Shown: positions 25,646 to 36,212 of the stretch, one piece after another | How positions within the stretch are numbered: position 1 is the first letter of the stretch | Layout of the letters: each line of letters begins with the position of its first letter | NCBI RefSeq assembly: GCF_009914315.1 | Contig: NZ_CP042596.1 | Location: forward strand, 2,542,001-2,606,000 | Reading direction: 5' to 3' | Origin: Granulicella sp. WH15 | GTDB lineage: Bacteria > Acidobacteriota > Terriglobia > Terriglobales > Acidobacteriaceae | DNA: 64,000 bases | Program-made: the position numbers and the translations under genes | The notes under the pieces: model-generated | What the model was told of the DNA's origin: nothing | Database searches by the model: none | What the model saw: the letters and a program-made list of their open reading frames with translations, nothing else

Positions 25646-26854
25646 CTACCAGTCTGTGAGGGTGCCGTCGAGCTTGCGGGCCAGCGGTAGGTAGGCGCGT
25701 TCGTAGGGGTACTTCGCGGCCAGCGTCTCGTCGATATCGACGCCGAGGCCGGGCTTGTCACCGGGGTACATGTAGCCCGCGCTAAAGGTGTACTCGTGGG
25801 GAAAGACTGCGTCGGTGAGGGCGCTGTGGCGCATGTGCTCCTGCACGCCGAAGTTGTGGATCGACAGACCGAAGTGCAGTGCCGCCGCCATCGTTACAGG
25901 AGAGAGATCGGTGGCTCCGTGGCAGCCCGTGCGGACGTGGTAGATGGCGGCGAAGTCGGCAGCCTTCTTGAGCGCGGTGAGGCCGCCGCCGTGGACGATG
26001 GTCATGCGCAGGTAGTCGATCCACTGGTTGCGGATGAGATCGTGCGCGTCCCAGAAGGAGTTGAAGACCTCGCCGGTGGCGATGGGGGTGGTCGTGTGCT
26101 CGCGGATGAGCTTGAAGCCCTCTTGCAGCTCGGCGGGAACGGGGTCTTCCATCCAGAAGAGGTTTGCGGGCTCGAGTGCTTTGCCGAGGCGGGCGGCTTC
26201 AATGGGGGTCAGGCGGTGGTGTACATCGTGGAGGAGGTGAACGTCTTCGCCTAGCTCGACGCGCAGACGCTCGAAGAGCTTGGGCGCGGCGCGCAGGTAA
26301 CGCTCGCTGGACCATAGGCTTTCGCTGGGCAGGCCGCGCTCGGCGGGCTCGTACGCCTTGGTGCCCTTGGGCACGCCGTAGGTGCCGGACATGCCGGGGA
26401 TGCCGCTCTGCGCGCGCACGGCGATGTAGCCCAGCTCCATCTCCTTGCGTACCGAATCGACGGTCTCGTCGATGTCGCGGCCGTTGGCGTGGGCGTAGAC
26501 CATGACGCCGTCGCGGCTCTTGCCGCCGAGCAGGTTGTAGACCGGCGTGTTGAGGGCCTTGCCCTTGATGTCCCAGAGCGCGACGTCGACCGCGGCGATG
26601 GCGGTCATCGTGACGGGGCCGCGCCGCCAGTAGGCTCCGCGATAGAGGTACTGCCAGATGTCCTCGATCTGGGATGGGTCGCGGCCGATGAGGCAGGGGC
26701 AGACGTGCTCGCTGAGGTAGCTTGCTACGGCCAGCTCGCGGCCGTTCAGCGTGGCGTCGCCGAGGCCGTAGATGCCCTCGTCCGTCTCGATCTTTAACGT
26801 GACGAAGTTGCGGTCGGGAGAGCAGATAATCAAGCGTGCGCTGGTGATCTTCAT
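25646..26854 (-). CDS. manD: Mannonate dehydratase-type enolase-superfamily enzyme (ManD)
   Basis: A 402-residue enzyme that dehydrates D-mannonate to 2-keto-3-deoxygluconate. It has the ManD-type N-terminus, with [11 protein letters not shown] near residue 31. The magnesium ligands of the (beta/alpha)7-beta barrel appear as L-H-D-V-H-H, W-M-E-D-P and T-G-E-V-F. The C-terminal F-G-V-Q-E-H-M is also typical. It follows the GH3 gene by 20 bp. It is the cytoplasmic step that feeds glucuronate released by GH67 into central metabolism. Some ManD homologues are poorly active or prefer gluconate. Confidence 0.85.
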   Translation of the reverse strand: MKITSARLIICSPDRNFVTLKIETDEGIYGLGDATLNGRELAVASYLSEHVCPCLIGRDPSQIEDIWQYLYRGAYWRRGPVTMTAIAAVDVALWDIKGKALNTPVYNLLGGKSRDGVMVYAHANGRDIDETVDSVRKEMELGYIAVRAQSGIPGMSGTYGVPKGTKAYEPAERGLPSESLWSSERYLRAAPKLFERLRVELGEDVHLLHDVHHRLTPIEAARLGKALEPANLFWMEDPVPAELQEGFKLIREHTTTPIATGEVFNSFWDAHDLIRNQWIDYLRMTIVHGGGLTALKKAADFAAIYHVRTGCHGATDLSPVTMAAALHFGLSIHNFGVQEHMRHSALTDAVFPHEYTFSAGYMYPGDKPGLGVDIDETLAAKYPYERAYLPLARKLDGTLTDW

Positions 26855-26874
26855 AGCACCCTTTACGACTCTGG

Positions 26875-29520
26875 TTAGTGAGGCAGTGGCTGCGAGCCTT
26901 CGATTGCGAATGAAGTGGACGGTGCGCTGGATGACGGCTGTGAGCCGCCGACTGCGATACGGTACTCCCCTGCGCGGACGGCGCGGTCGCCCTTCGCGTC
27001 TACCAGCGAGAGCTGACGTGGACGAAGCGTGAAGAGCAGGTGGCGCTTCTCGCCGGGGGCCAGGTGGATGCGCTGGAAGGCTTCGAGTTCCAGTGCAGGC
27101 GCCAAGGGTGTTGACGGAGGCAGCAGGTAGAGCTGGGATACCTCATCGCCCGCCATGTGGCCGGTGTTGGTGACATCGGCTTCGACGGTGAGGTCGTCGC
27201 CCGCGTGCAGGTGGCTGGTGGAGAGCTTCACATTGCTGTAGGCGAAGCTCGTGTAGCTGAGGCCGTAGCCGAAGCCGTAGAGCGGTGTGCCCTTGAAGTA
27301 GCGGTAGGTGCGGTTCGACATGGAGTAGTCGTCGAAGGAAGGAAGCTGCTCCTTGGAGGTGTAGAAGGTAATGGGCAGGCGGCCGCCGGGGTTGTTCTTG
27401 CCGGAGAGCGTCTCGGCGATGGCGCGGGCTCCTGCTTCGCCCGGATACCAGGCTTCGAGGATGGCGGCGGCGTGCTGTTGCGCCCAGTTGATGGCCAGGG
27501 CGCTGCCGTTGAGGAGCACCACCACGATGGGCTTGCCTGTGGCAGCTACGGCTTCAAGCAGTTGCTGCTGGGCTGCGGGCAGCTTGATGTCGGTGCGGTC
27601 GCCACCGGCGAAGCCTTCTACCTTCAGCGGCATCTCTTCGCCTTCGATCTCGGGCGACAGGCCGACGAAGGCCAGGACTACGTCAGACTGCTTGGCGATG
27701 GCTACTGCCTGCTGGCGCATGACGTCGGCGGGAGGCACCCACTCCAGCGTGAAGCCGCCGCCGAAGAGCGGGGCTTCGTGGATATACTCGACGCGAAGCT
27801 TATGCGGCTGCGTGTCAGCGAAGTGCAGGTTGAAGCGCGGCGATCCGCTACCGCGGGACTCCTTGCCTGCCGGGCTAGCGAAAGAGGTAACCTTCACGTC
27901 GTCTAGGTAGACCGCGAACTTCTCCGAGTCGTAGCAGGGGAAGCAGTGTGCGAGGCGCGCGTGGAACTCGTAGTCGCCGGACTGCGGCGGGGTGATCGTG
28001 CCCGACCAGCGTACGGAGAACTTCGATTGATCGAGGCCATCGACGGGGGCTGCGGAGTTCCAGTCGAAGTCGATCTCTTTGTCCACTCGCGTGGCTGTGG
28101 GTGTGCCGGAGAAGTCGGTGTTGGAGAAGTACTCGCCGGTAATTCCCTCTTTGCCATCGTTCGAATGGAAGAGCGTGCGCGGCGCGGGTAGCGTTACTCC
28201 TTCAGCGTAGGAGGAACCTTGCGCGTATAACACGTGAGTTGCACCGAACTCGGCTGCGATGCCGTCCAGCGGCAACTGCGGGTTCCTGGGAACGGCGTTG
28301 TAGTTCCCTTCTATCGCCGACAATGCTGCCGCGTTGGGGCCGATGACTGCGATGGTCTTCGTGCTCGCACGCAGCGGTAGCAGGTTCGAGCGATTTTGCA
28401 GCAGAACCATCGACTCGCGTGCGGCCTTCAGGGCTGTCTCCTGATGCTGTGCGGAGCGGACCTCGCTGAAGGGGATCTTCGCGAAGGCTACCTGCGAGGG
28501 GTCGTCGAAGAGACCTAGCTTGTAACGCGCGGCGAAGAGACGCTCAAGCGATGTGTCGATCTCCTTCTCGCTGATGAGGCCGCGTTTTACCGCGTCGCCT
28601 AAGGCCAGGTAGGTGGTGCCGCAGTTGGTGTCGGTGCCCAGCTTGATGCCGTCGGCTGCGGCTGTGGCTTTGTCGGCGGAGTAGTTGTGGGCCTTCTTTT
28701 CGAAGAAGTCGTCAACCGCGCCGCAGTCGGAGGTGATGAAGCCCTTGAAGCCCCACTCGCCGCGCAGGATGTCGTGGAGCAGCAGCTTGCTGGCGCAGGC
28801 GGGCTGGCCGTCGACGGCGTTGTAGGCGCACATGATCGAGTCGGCTTTGGCGTCGACGATGGTGGCGCGGAAGGCGGGCAGGTAGGTGTCCCATAGGTCG
28901 TATGGGGTGGGGTCGATGTTGGCGCTATGACGCGTGGACTCGGGGCCGCTGTGGACGGCGAAGTGCTTCGGGGTTGCGATGACGCGGGGGTGTTCGGGGT
29001 CTTCGCCCTGGAGGCCGCGCACGAAGGACATACCGAGGCGGCTGGTCAGGAAGGGGTCTTCGCCGTAGGTCTCCTGGCCGCGTCCCCAGCGTGGATCGCG
29101 GAAGATATTGATGTTCGGCGACCAGATGGAGAGGCCGAAGTAGATGGAATGAACGTTGTTGCGGATGGCCTCGTTGTACTTGGCGCGCGCCTCGACCGAG
29201 ATGGAGGTGGCGACCTCGTGCAGCAGGTCGGTGTCCCACGTGGAAGCGAGGCCTATGGCCTGCGGGAAGAGTGTCGCGTAGCCGGACCGAGCGACGCCGT
29301 GCAGGCCCTCGTTCCACCAGTCGTAGGCGGGCACGTTCAGGCGCGGGATGGCGGCGGAGGTGTTGATGGTCTGGGTGATCTTTTCGTCGAGCGTCATCTT
29401 CGAGACAAGCTCGTGCGCGCGCTGCTCCGGCGACTGCTGAGCGATCAGGCACGAGGAGACCGTGGCGAGAAGAAGTACCGGCAGACAGAGAGTTTTGGGG
29501 AAGTTTTTTTTGGACTTCAT
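26875..29520 (-). CDS. Exported GH3 beta-glycosidase with PA14 domain (probable beta-xylosidase/glucosidase)
   Basis: An 881-residue GH3 enzyme. The signal sequence ends L-A-T-V-S-S-C, which could be a lipobox, so it may be a lipoprotein. The N-terminal barrel contains [10 protein letters not shown] and the nucleophile motif T-S-D-C-G-A-V. A PA14 insert (G-I-T-G-E-Y-F-S-N onward, about residues 455-595) sits in the second domain, followed by a C-terminal fibronectin III-like domain. The [20 protein letters not shown] style resembles bacterial xylosidases and plant-type GH3. Its place between SDR and ManD genes supports xylan side-chain use. Confidence 0.87.
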   Translation of the reverse strand: MKSKKNFPKTLCLPVLLLATVSSCLIAQQSPEQRAHELVSKMTLDEKITQTINTSAAIPRLNVPAYDWWNEGLHGVARSGYATLFPQAIGLASTWDTDLLHEVATSISVEARAKYNEAIRNNVHSIYFGLSIWSPNINIFRDPRWGRGQETYGEDPFLTSRLGMSFVRGLQGEDPEHPRVIATPKHFAVHSGPESTRHSANIDPTPYDLWDTYLPAFRATIVDAKADSIMCAYNAVDGQPACASKLLLHDILRGEWGFKGFITSDCGAVDDFFEKKAHNYSADKATAAADGIKLGTDTNCGTTYLALGDAVKRGLISEKEIDTSLERLFAARYKLGLFDDPSQVAFAKIPFSEVRSAQHQETALKAARESMVLLQNRSNLLPLRASTKTIAVIGPNAAALSAIEGNYNAVPRNPQLPLDGIAAEFGATHVLYAQGSSYAEGVTLPAPRTLFHSNDGKEGITGEYFSNTDFSGTPTATRVDKEIDFDWNSAAPVDGLDQSKFSVRWSGTITPPQSGDYEFHARLAHCFPCYDSEKFAVYLDDVKVTSFASPAGKESRGSGSPRFNLHFADTQPHKLRVEYIHEAPLFGGGFTLEWVPPADVMRQQAVAIAKQSDVVLAFVGLSPEIEGEEMPLKVEGFAGGDRTDIKLPAAQQQLLEAVAATGKPIVVVLLNGSALAINWAQQHAAAILEAWYPGEAGARAIAETLSGKNNPGGRLPITFYTSKEQLPSFDDYSMSNRTYRYFKGTPLYGFGYGLSYTSFAYSNVKLSTSHLHAGDDLTVEADVTNTGHMAGDEVSQLYLLPPSTPLAPALELEAFQRIHLAPGEKRHLLFTLRPRQLSLVDAKGDRAVRAGEYRIAVGGSQPSSSAPSTSFAIEGSQPLPH

Positions 29521-29658
29521 GGGTGATCGGGCTCCGGCGGTTTCGGCTGGATGACGGTGAAGTTTATTTTGTACGCGTCACAAACTTTATCCGTGGCACG
29601 CGAGCCTGTCAAACGGCGCTTCGGTCTTATGTATGTGATTGTATTGGGTGGCGCGCGG

Positions 29659-30465
29659 CTACTGGTTTACGCCGCTCGCCAGCGTTCCGCCGTCCACGAC
29701 CAGGATCTGGCCGGTGATGAAGCTGGCGGCCTCTGAGGCCAGGAAGATCGCGGGGCCCACCAGCTCTTCCACGTCGCCGAAGCGATGCATGGGGGTGCGC
29801 ATCAGCAACTCGTGGCCGCGGGGCGAATCGAGCAGCTTGCGGTTGAGGTCGGTGGGAAAGATGCCGGGGGCGATGGCGTTGACGCAGACGCCGTGCATGG
29901 CCCACTCGACTGCGAGTGATTTGGTCAGAGCGCCTACGCCTGCCTTGCTGGCACCGTATGCGGCTACATCGCGAAAGGCCACAAAGGTAGAGAGCGAAGC
30001 GATATTGATGACGCGGCCGTAGCCCTGCTCCAGCATGGTGCGGCCGAAGATCTGACAGGCGCGCAGGGTTCCCGTCAGATTGATGTCGAGGATGTTGGCC
30101 CAGGTCTCTTCCGTCAACTCCAGCGTGGGTACTCGCTTGGTGATGCCAGCGCAGTTCACGAGGATGTCGACGCGACCGAACTCTTTGAGGACCGCCGCGT
30201 GCAGGGCCTCGAGCGAGTCGCGCTGGGTAGCGTCGCTGGCGATGCGGAGGGTGCGATGACCGGCGCTCTCCAGCTCGTCGGCGAGGGCGTTCACGGCCTG
30301 CAGGGTGCGCGAGCTGGCGACCGTATTGGCACCAGCCTCGGCCAGCCCCAGGGAGATGGCTCTGCCGATCCCCGAGGTGCCGCCAACTACCACCGCACAT
30401 CTTCCTGAAAGGTCGAAAAGATCAGCTCCCACAGTCGTCAGGGTCCTTTGGAAATCGATTTCCAT
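29659..30465 (-). CDS. SDR-family sugar (uronate-derived) oxidoreductase
   Basis: A 268-residue classical short-chain dehydrogenase. Motifs are V-V-G-G-T-S-G-I-G-R-A (cofactor), N-C-A-G, catalytic S in I-N-I-A-S-L-S and Y-G-A-S-K. The overall pattern resembles gluconate 5-dehydrogenase and 2-deoxy-gluconate 3-dehydrogenase. As the first gene of the operon with ManD and GH67, a D-fructuronate/D-mannonate oxidoreductase role would close the glucuronate path. That is an inference. The operon gap to GH3 is 138 bp. Confidence 0.8.
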   Translation of the reverse strand: MEIDFQRTLTTVGADLFDLSGRCAVVVGGTSGIGRAISLGLAEAGANTVASSRTLQAVNALADELESAGHRTLRIASDATQRDSLEALHAAVLKEFGRVDILVNCAGITKRVPTLELTEETWANILDINLTGTLRACQIFGRTMLEQGYGRVINIASLSTFVAFRDVAAYGASKAGVGALTKSLAVEWAMHGVCVNAIAPGIFPTDLNRKLLDSPRGHELLMRTPMHRFGDVEELVGPAIFLASEAASFITGQILVVDGGTLASGVNQ

Positions 30466-31361
30466 TATTACCTGAAAAAAATGAGGCTGTCACGGAGGAA
30501 CTTGAGGGTTTTCTTGTCAAGCACAACCAACTCCAATGTTTTGTTTCAGATAAAAGAGAGATAGAAATGAGAATCTATTACGAAATTATCTCGTCGAGGG
30601 ATACTTTCTATCAGGAAGTGTAATTTACTTCATTTCCTAAAATTATAGGGTGACCCTCCAAAGAGGTCGAGTCTGGAAGAGGAAAGCATACCTCGGGACT
30701 AGGGCCGGCGTACGTCCCAATCAAACTCCGTACGCACCCCAGAAGCAACAGAAAAGACAAAACGACGGCAAAGGCAAAAGCAGATTCTTCGCTTCTGAAT
30801 GACAAGCAAAAGAACGCGCAACCGCAGATTTTACGATGGCGCTCCGGAAGATCGCCTCGGGATTCTGAAATCAGCCGGGAATCCTAATCCGACACGGCTT
30901 CGATAACCTCCTGCCCTGCATCCTGTTTCACATCGCGGCCGTACTCGATGCGTACTGGAAGACGCAGTGCGGAGAAGATGAGTACTATCTGGATCGTCGT
31001 AAGAAAGATGAATGCCGCCCGGAACGGAAACGTGAAAAACGGTGCTCCGCTCGAAGACTTCCATGCGACCACATTCACCACTGCCGTCATCCTGATGGGC
31101 CGCCACGTCACTGCAGGATGTTCAGCGTGGTGGTGGCCCTCGGCAGATCTTTTTTGGGGAGCAGCGATCGCTGGAGAGGTGGTCGAGTTTCTGGAGCGAG
31201 ATAAGAGCGACCTTGCTCAAGACTTGAATGACGGTCTTGGTTGAAGCTCCAAGCTCGGTTAAGACTATTTCAACCTTAGCTTTCTGCTCGTCGCGTATTG
31301 AATGAGCATCGCTCTAGCCGTTCCATGGTTGCATTTCAAAGGCCAGCAGCGACTGGCTCCA
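30466..31361. other. Gene-poor region with family A repeat copy 3
   Basis: About 900 bp with no convincing gene. 30466-30660 is AT-rich, and 30672-30840 is the diverged third family A repeat. A small minus-strand ORF (31111 to 30884, 75 codons) has one hydrophobic segment (A-F-I-F-L-T-T-I-Q-I-V-L-I-F) but no ribosome site. It may be a remnant of a membrane-protein gene. The region marks a visible drop in GC between the xylan locus and the efflux operon. Confidence 0.5.
30672..30835 (+). repeat. Dispersed intergenic repeat, family A, copy 3 (diverged)
   Basis: It keeps GGAAAGCATACCTCGGG, the ACCCCAGAAGCAACAG segment, the GGCAAAGGCAAAAGCAGATTC tract and the TTCGCTTCTGAATGACAAGC end. The central hairpin is replaced by GGCGTACGTCCCAATCAAAC. 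Order and spacing match copies 1 and 2. Confidence 0.65.
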
Positions 31362-32789
31362 TCAGGGACGTTGCCCCAGCATCTGTTGAATGTTATTTTG
31401 CGCAAGAAACAGGCCGAGCTGAGTTTCCAGAAGAGATGCTTTTGTGTCGTAAACGGCGGCGTCCGCCTTTGCTGCGCTCGATGCGAGATCAGCGTTTTGC
31501 TCCACACGTTGAGAGCTTACCCGGGCTGCTTCGACTCGTGCCTTGAGGGCCTCGTTCACAACCGCTATAAGCTGCTGTAACTGTTCGGTCTTGTCATAGG
31601 CAGCAGATATCTCGATCGCAACGTTTGCTTCGGTCTGCTGCAATTGAGTCTCTGCCATCTGAAGCTCGATCCTGGCTTGTCTGAGCTTTGCCTCTCGAGT
31701 GCCGCCGTCGAAGAGGTCGTAGGTGAACGCGCCGCCGAATGTGCCGAAGTTGTGTACGAGAAACGGAATCCCGCTTTGGTAGCTATATCGTGCGAGTCCG
31801 CTGATGTCCGGAATATATGCATCGCGCGCAGCGGTCACTCCGGCCTTCGCCTTCTCTACTGTTTGTCTGGCCGCTAGCACTTTGGGATTGTTTGCTGTCA
31901 CGGCCGCGATCGCCTCATGACGAGATGGAAGGGTCGGTGCTGCTCCCAGAGAATCACCGTCGAGAATCAGACGAGTGCCGAGTGGCAGTCCGAGGACATC
32001 GTCAAACTGAAGGGTCGCATCGTCGATTGCGAGTTCTTGCGTGAGCACGGATTGTTGCTGATCCAGATAGGCGGCGTGCGCCTGTAAGGCAGCGACGTTC
32101 AGAGATCTCCCTTCTGCCACAGCCCGAGTATTTTCGGATTCGTTTACGGATGCCGCCGATGCAGCCCGTTTTGTGGCCTCCAGGTGCGCCTGCGCCGTGA
32201 GGATATTGAAGTACATCTGGTGGACAAGCAGGGAGATCGAATTTTCCGCGTCGGTTTCATCGATCTGTGCGCTTAGGACGTCTGCCGTCGCGGCCCTGTC
32301 ACCGGCGTGAATCTTAAACATCTGGGTGAGGGGTTGGACCAACCCTGTGCCGCTGGTGTATGTATTCACTGATCCCTGACCGATCCGCAGAGAGCGACCC
32401 GGGATGAGTCCGGTCGCAGCGGAGTTTCCGAAGGCACCAGCGGGAATGTCTATGCCTTCAAGTTCGGTGACGTGCAGAACCGTTGACTCGTTTTTGATGT
32501 GGGGATAGTAGTTTGCCCGCGCGATCGCCCGCTTTGCTTCATTGTCTTCCACAGAGAGGCGGGCAAGTTTGAGGCGACGATTGTTTTGCATAGCCAGCTC
32601 AACCGCTCTGGAAAGAGTAAGCGATCGCGTGGGTCGTCCGCTGTCTATCGATGCCTGGCTGTCTGCCTGCGCGGCTGCGTAATTAACGGCTAAGAAGGAA
32701 GCGATCAATAGGGCGAGGAGCAGATATCTGCGTGGCGGACTGCCGGAGATCCTGTGTTCCACTTTTATCTGTTTGTATGCTTTCCTCAT
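31362..32789 (-). CDS. TolC-family outer-membrane efflux protein
   Basis: A 475-residue protein with an N-terminal hydrophobic segment (Y-L-L-L-A-L-L-I-A-S-F-L-A-V-N-Y-A-A-A-Q-A). Two long heptad-rich helical repeats follow, as in TolC/OprM trimeric channels. The opening L-T-L-S-R-A-V-E-L-A-M-Q-N-N-R-R-L is the usual OEP signature. It is the last gene of a three-gene efflux operon, 4 bp after the MFS gene, and provides the outer-membrane exit duct. Confidence 0.88.
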   Translation of the reverse strand: MRKAYKQIKVEHRISGSPPRRYLLLALLIASFLAVNYAAAQADSQASIDSGRPTRSLTLSRAVELAMQNNRRLKLARLSVEDNEAKRAIARANYYPHIKNESTVLHVTELEGIDIPAGAFGNSAATGLIPGRSLRIGQGSVNTYTSGTGLVQPLTQMFKIHAGDRAATADVLSAQIDETDAENSISLLVHQMYFNILTAQAHLEATKRAASAASVNESENTRAVAEGRSLNVAALQAHAAYLDQQQSVLTQELAIDDATLQFDDVLGLPLGTRLILDGDSLGAAPTLPSRHEAIAAVTANNPKVLAARQTVEKAKAGVTAARDAYIPDISGLARYSYQSGIPFLVHNFGTFGGAFTYDLFDGGTREAKLRQARIELQMAETQLQQTEANVAIEISAAYDKTEQLQQLIAVVNEALKARVEAARVSSQRVEQNADLASSAAKADAAVYDTKASLLETQLGLFLAQNNIQQMLGQRP

Positions 32790-32793
32790 AGCA

Positions 32794-34410
32794 CTATGTC
32801 CTCTGAGCCTTTAAGGCAGCCATCATTTGTTTGTATTGAGTCTTTGCCGGTTCCATCGAAGCGATCACAATCAGACAGGCGATGGACGCGCAACCGAGGA
32901 GAAGGAAACAGTCCGTGACCGCTAAAGTGAACGCCTGCTTTCGGACGGTCAGAGCAAGCAGGGTCGATGCGCGGCCCATAGCAACATCCGAAGTGGTGGC
33001 CTGAGCCTGCATCCCAGCCGTGAGAGCAGCGATGCGCTCGTTCGCAGCGAGCGAACCCGACTGGACGTTGAGGCCCAATATGTTCGAGTGGTACATCTCG
33101 CGGGTTTGAAGGAAGTGCCCCATGAAGGTCGCACCTATTTCACCGCCAAAGAGACGAATCGTCTGGAAGAAGCCAGAGAACGTCAGCAGATCAATGCCTC
33201 GGCCCATCGCTCCTGAATTCAGGATGTCCAAAACAATCGAACCTACCAGCCCATTGAATGCGATGCCTTCTCCCAACGAGAGGACCAGTTGACTAGCCAT
33301 GAAGTTCGTTCCCGACCAATCGGACGAGAGGTTGGCATTCATCAGACATCCCAATCCCATCAGGCCGAAACCTGCCGCGAGGATAATGCGATTGTCGACT
33401 CGGCCCAGCAGATAAACAGCGAGCAGACCGGCGAGGACCTGTGGAATGGCAAGCCACAACAGGACCGGACCGACTTCTACGTTGCTGTAGCCCTGAACGC
33501 TTGTCAGATAACTCGGGACAACCACTACGGCGGAAAGCAGAAGAAATCGGAAGAAGATAAGAACGAATGCAAGCAGTATGGGAGTGCTACGCCGGAGAAA
33601 AGGAAAGTTGATGAGTGGATTGGGCAGCATAAAATGCCGAACTGCCGAACATATGACGAGAAACATACCACTGACTACCAATGCGACGAAGGTGCCGGAG
33701 TGCCACCAATCCAGCCGCTGTCCCTGATCGAGGGCGCCATAAAGCATTGCCGCTCCGACGCTGGCATAGAGGAACCCACGCCAGGACGGTCTGGGCTGAC
33801 CGGGTTTGGGTTGAGGCAGAGGCTGAGGAGGGATGCCGAGGTAGACGAAGAGCATCATCAGGGGAGCCAGTACTGCATCTGTCCAGAAGATCCAGCGCCA
33901 TGAAAGTGCGTGAAGGAGCCAGCCTTCATACGAATGGGCGATGTGCGTCGTGACAACAATGTCTATCGCATATACGGAGATTCCATAAAGCACATAGCGT
34001 TGCGGTATGTTGCGAAGGATGAAAGACAGGCTGAGTGGATAGAACGTGCCCGCCGTCAGTCCGCTCAGCACCAAAAGAGTGATGAGCATGGAGAAGTGTG
34101 CGGCGAAGGGCATGACAAGACAAAATATCGAAAACCCTCCCGCGCAGGCCAACAGCACTCGACGAGGACCGAGCAGGCCGCCCAGATAGACGGAGAATGG
34201 TCCAACGAACATCAGCCCCATGTTGTAAGACGTTCCTATCCATGAGGCCCCATCGAAATCAAGATGCAGTGCACCGCGCAGGTCGGCGATGCCGACGCTG
34301 AGCAACCGGCCCAGAAAGGTTGCGAGCGCAGCGCCAAGCAATACTCCTGCGATCCCGAGTGCAGGATGGTAGGTTTGCCTGGGCGCGTTCTCTTGTGGAG
34401 CCTCTGGCAT
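32794..34410 (-). CDS. MFS drug exporter of the DHA2 (EmrB/QacA) type
   Basis: A 538-residue polytopic protein with about 14 hydrophobic helices. Features include W-I-G-T-S-Y-N-M-G-L-M-F-V-G-P in helix 2 and the loop G-P-R-R-V-L-L-A. It uses the proton gradient to push substrates into the periplasmic adaptor. Its neighbours encode an EmrA-like adaptor and a TolC-like channel, which fits a tripartite pump. The substrate is not predictable. Confidence 0.88.
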   Translation of the reverse strand: MPEAPQENAPRQTYHPALGIAGVLLGAALATFLGRLLSVGIADLRGALHLDFDGASWIGTSYNMGLMFVGPFSVYLGGLLGPRRVLLACAGGFSIFCLVMPFAAHFSMLITLLVLSGLTAGTFYPLSLSFILRNIPQRYVLYGISVYAIDIVVTTHIAHSYEGWLLHALSWRWIFWTDAVLAPLMMLFVYLGIPPQPLPQPKPGQPRPSWRGFLYASVGAAMLYGALDQGQRLDWWHSGTFVALVVSGMFLVICSAVRHFMLPNPLINFPFLRRSTPILLAFVLIFFRFLLLSAVVVVPSYLTSVQGYSNVEVGPVLLWLAIPQVLAGLLAVYLLGRVDNRIILAAGFGLMGLGCLMNANLSSDWSGTNFMASQLVLSLGEGIAFNGLVGSIVLDILNSGAMGRGIDLLTFSGFFQTIRLFGGEIGATFMGHFLQTREMYHSNILGLNVQSGSLAANERIAALTAGMQAQATTSDVAMGRASTLLALTVRKQAFTLAVTDCFLLLGCASIACLIVIASMEPAKTQYKQMMAALKAQRT

Positions 34411-34419
34411 GGAAAGGAT

Positions 34420-35550
34420 TTACCTCACAGTGGAGTTGCTGGATGGGTGGATCGCAACTTCCGCGGAGAAGCCCGGCCGTAATGGCGCGATTTCAGAGGC
34501 CTGGTCAAGCACGATTTTGACCGGAATACGCTGCACAACTTTGGTGTAGTTGCCCGTCGCATTGTCAGGCGGCAGCAGAGCAAACTGCGAACCACTTGCT
34601 GGAGCTATCTCCAGAACGTGTCCATGGAAAGATGAGGATGGAAGAGCATCGATACGAACATCGGCGCTATCGCCCTGGCGCACGCGTCCGAGCTGAGTCT
34701 CTCTGTAATTCGCCTGAATCCAGATTCCGCTTTGCACCAGATTGACCACCTGAACACCGGCCCCGACAAGCTGTCCTGGATGGACGCGAAACTCTCCAAC
34801 CGAACCGTCGGCGGGAGCGAAGATTTTGGTGTAGCTCAGGTTGACCTGGGCTACGATGATCGCGGCTTTTTTCGCATCAATCTGAGCAAGCAGACCTGCG
34901 TCTTTGGAGTTCAATACCAATCGCTGCTGCTTCGCCCCGGCCAGCGCAGCCTGGGCACCGGCTACGGCGGCCTCAGCCTTCGCCAGATCAGCCTGATGTG
35001 CCTGCATGCCAGCCACCACGCTTAGTTTTGCAGCTTCTGCCGTCTCGAACTGCTGTTTTGTGGCTGCTCTGTTGCTCAACAGTGCCTGCTGACGCGTGAA
35101 TTCGGATTCGGCCTGACTGACATTGGCCTGTGTCGCGCTAATTCCTGCTTGTGCCGCAGCTACCGCAGCCTGCGCCTGTTCTATGCCTGACTCGGCAGCG
35201 TTTATGCTCGCGTCTGCGGCTCGTTTTGCATCCTGATTTCCGGCATATTCAGCCTTCGTGCCCTCGAGTGCAGCTTCCGCCTCTTTGAGCATCGCCTGAT
35301 AATCCGCATCATCGAGTTCGATCAGCAGTTGCCCGGCCTTGACGGCTTGGTAATCGCCTACCGTAACGCGTCGTACCGTACCGCTGATGCGTGTACTCAG
35401 AGGTGTTTGATCTGCGCGCACATAAGCATCATCGGTCCTTTGGACTCCCGCTCCAGATTCGTTACTTGTCCAATGGTCTCGAACGATGAAAAAAAGTCCC
35501 ACAGCTATACCGAGGACAACGATTGGGACAATGACCGCACGTTTTGTCAT
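34420..35550 (-). CDS. HlyD/EmrA-family membrane fusion protein
   Basis: A 376-residue periplasmic adaptor with one N-terminal membrane helix (V-I-V-P-I-V-V-L-G-I-A-V-G-L-F-F-I-V). The lipoyl-like half-motifs are D-A-Y-V-R-A-D-Q-T-P-L-S-T-R-I-S-G and G-S-V-G-E-F-R-V-H-P-G-Q. Between them is a long alpha-hairpin rich in Ala and Gln (about residues 80-225). It is first in the efflux operon and 10 bp from the MFS gene. It lies 220 bp downstream of a two-component system that might control it. Confidence 0.9.
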   Translation of the reverse strand: MTKRAVIVPIVVLGIAVGLFFIVRDHWTSNESGAGVQRTDDAYVRADQTPLSTRISGTVRRVTVGDYQAVKAGQLLIELDDADYQAMLKEAEAALEGTKAEYAGNQDAKRAADASINAAESGIEQAQAAVAAAQAGISATQANVSQAESEFTRQQALLSNRAATKQQFETAEAAKLSVVAGMQAHQADLAKAEAAVAGAQAALAGAKQQRLVLNSKDAGLLAQIDAKKAAIIVAQVNLSYTKIFAPADGSVGEFRVHPGQLVGAGVQVVNLVQSGIWIQANYRETQLGRVRQGDSADVRIDALPSSSFHGHVLEIAPASGSQFALLPPDNATGNYTKVVQRIPVKIVLDQASEIAPLRPGFSAEVAIHPSSNSTVR

Positions 35551-35770
35551 GACTCAGAACATCCTCCATCGGGCATATCCATAGCCAGGTCCCGACCCAG
35601 AATTTTCATTGTAGGGATAGCATACAGGTATCGACTATCACGTATTTCTACTAGAAGCTGTTCACTCCGTGCGATCCAGAATCGGCGAAGGCCCGAGTAG
35701 AGTTCCCCCAAATGGGCAACCGTCGCTCGCACCACACTTACACTGTTTTTTCGACGTGATCCAGGATCCT

Positions 35771-36151
35771 CTAACGGATTCCCGATAGAACAACAGAAAC
35801 AGCCGACAACAACTTTTTACCGTCAAAGGGCTTTTTGAAAAAATGACGCGGCAGCGCGTCCGTCTGAGGCTGGGAATTTACTAGTTCTTCACGACCGGTG
35901 ATGAAGATGACAGGCAGATCAGGGCGATCAAGTCGGGTTATTCTCAATAAGCCAAAGCCATCAATTCCCGGCATGCTGACATCCGAGATCAGGCAGTCGA
36001 GATCCGCAAGCACGCCAGATTTGAGAAATGCCTCCCCTGACGAAAACAGCAGAACCGAATGGCCGGCTGATTCCAACAAACTTTCCAACGATTCGAGAAT
36101 CCGATAGTCATCATCCACGACGGCTATGGTTCGTTTAAGATCATTAGTCAT
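35771..36151 (-). CDS. Single-domain response regulator (receiver only)
   Basis: A 126-residue CheY-like receiver. The acidic pocket is D-D-D near residue 13, the phosphoacceptor is Asp57 in I-S-D-V-S-M-P-G, and the conserved Thr/Lys region is I-F-I-T-G...K-K-P-F. No output domain is present, so it probably acts by protein contact or as a phosphate sink for the kinase encoded two genes upstream. It follows the FixJ-like gene by 61 bp. Confidence 0.87.
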   Translation of the reverse strand: MTNDLKRTIAVVDDDYRILESLESLLESAGHSVLLFSSGEAFLKSGVLADLDCLISDVSMPGIDGFGLLRITRLDRPDLPVIFITGREELVNSQPQTDALPRHFFKKPFDGKKLLSAVSVVLSGIR

Positions 36152-36212
36152 TTGACTGGCTTCACAGGGTTATTCAATAGTATGAAGTTTGAAATTGATG
36201 TCTATAGCAACT

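Noticed and set aside
30884-31111. 75-codon minus-strand ORF with one membrane-like helix
   Set aside because: GTG start without ribosome site, in a repeat-bearing gene-poor strip; kept only as a possible remnant in the region note.
33289-34245. Plus-strand ORFs inside the MFS transporter gene
   Set aside because: Hydrophilic, low-quality sequence antisense to clear membrane helices.
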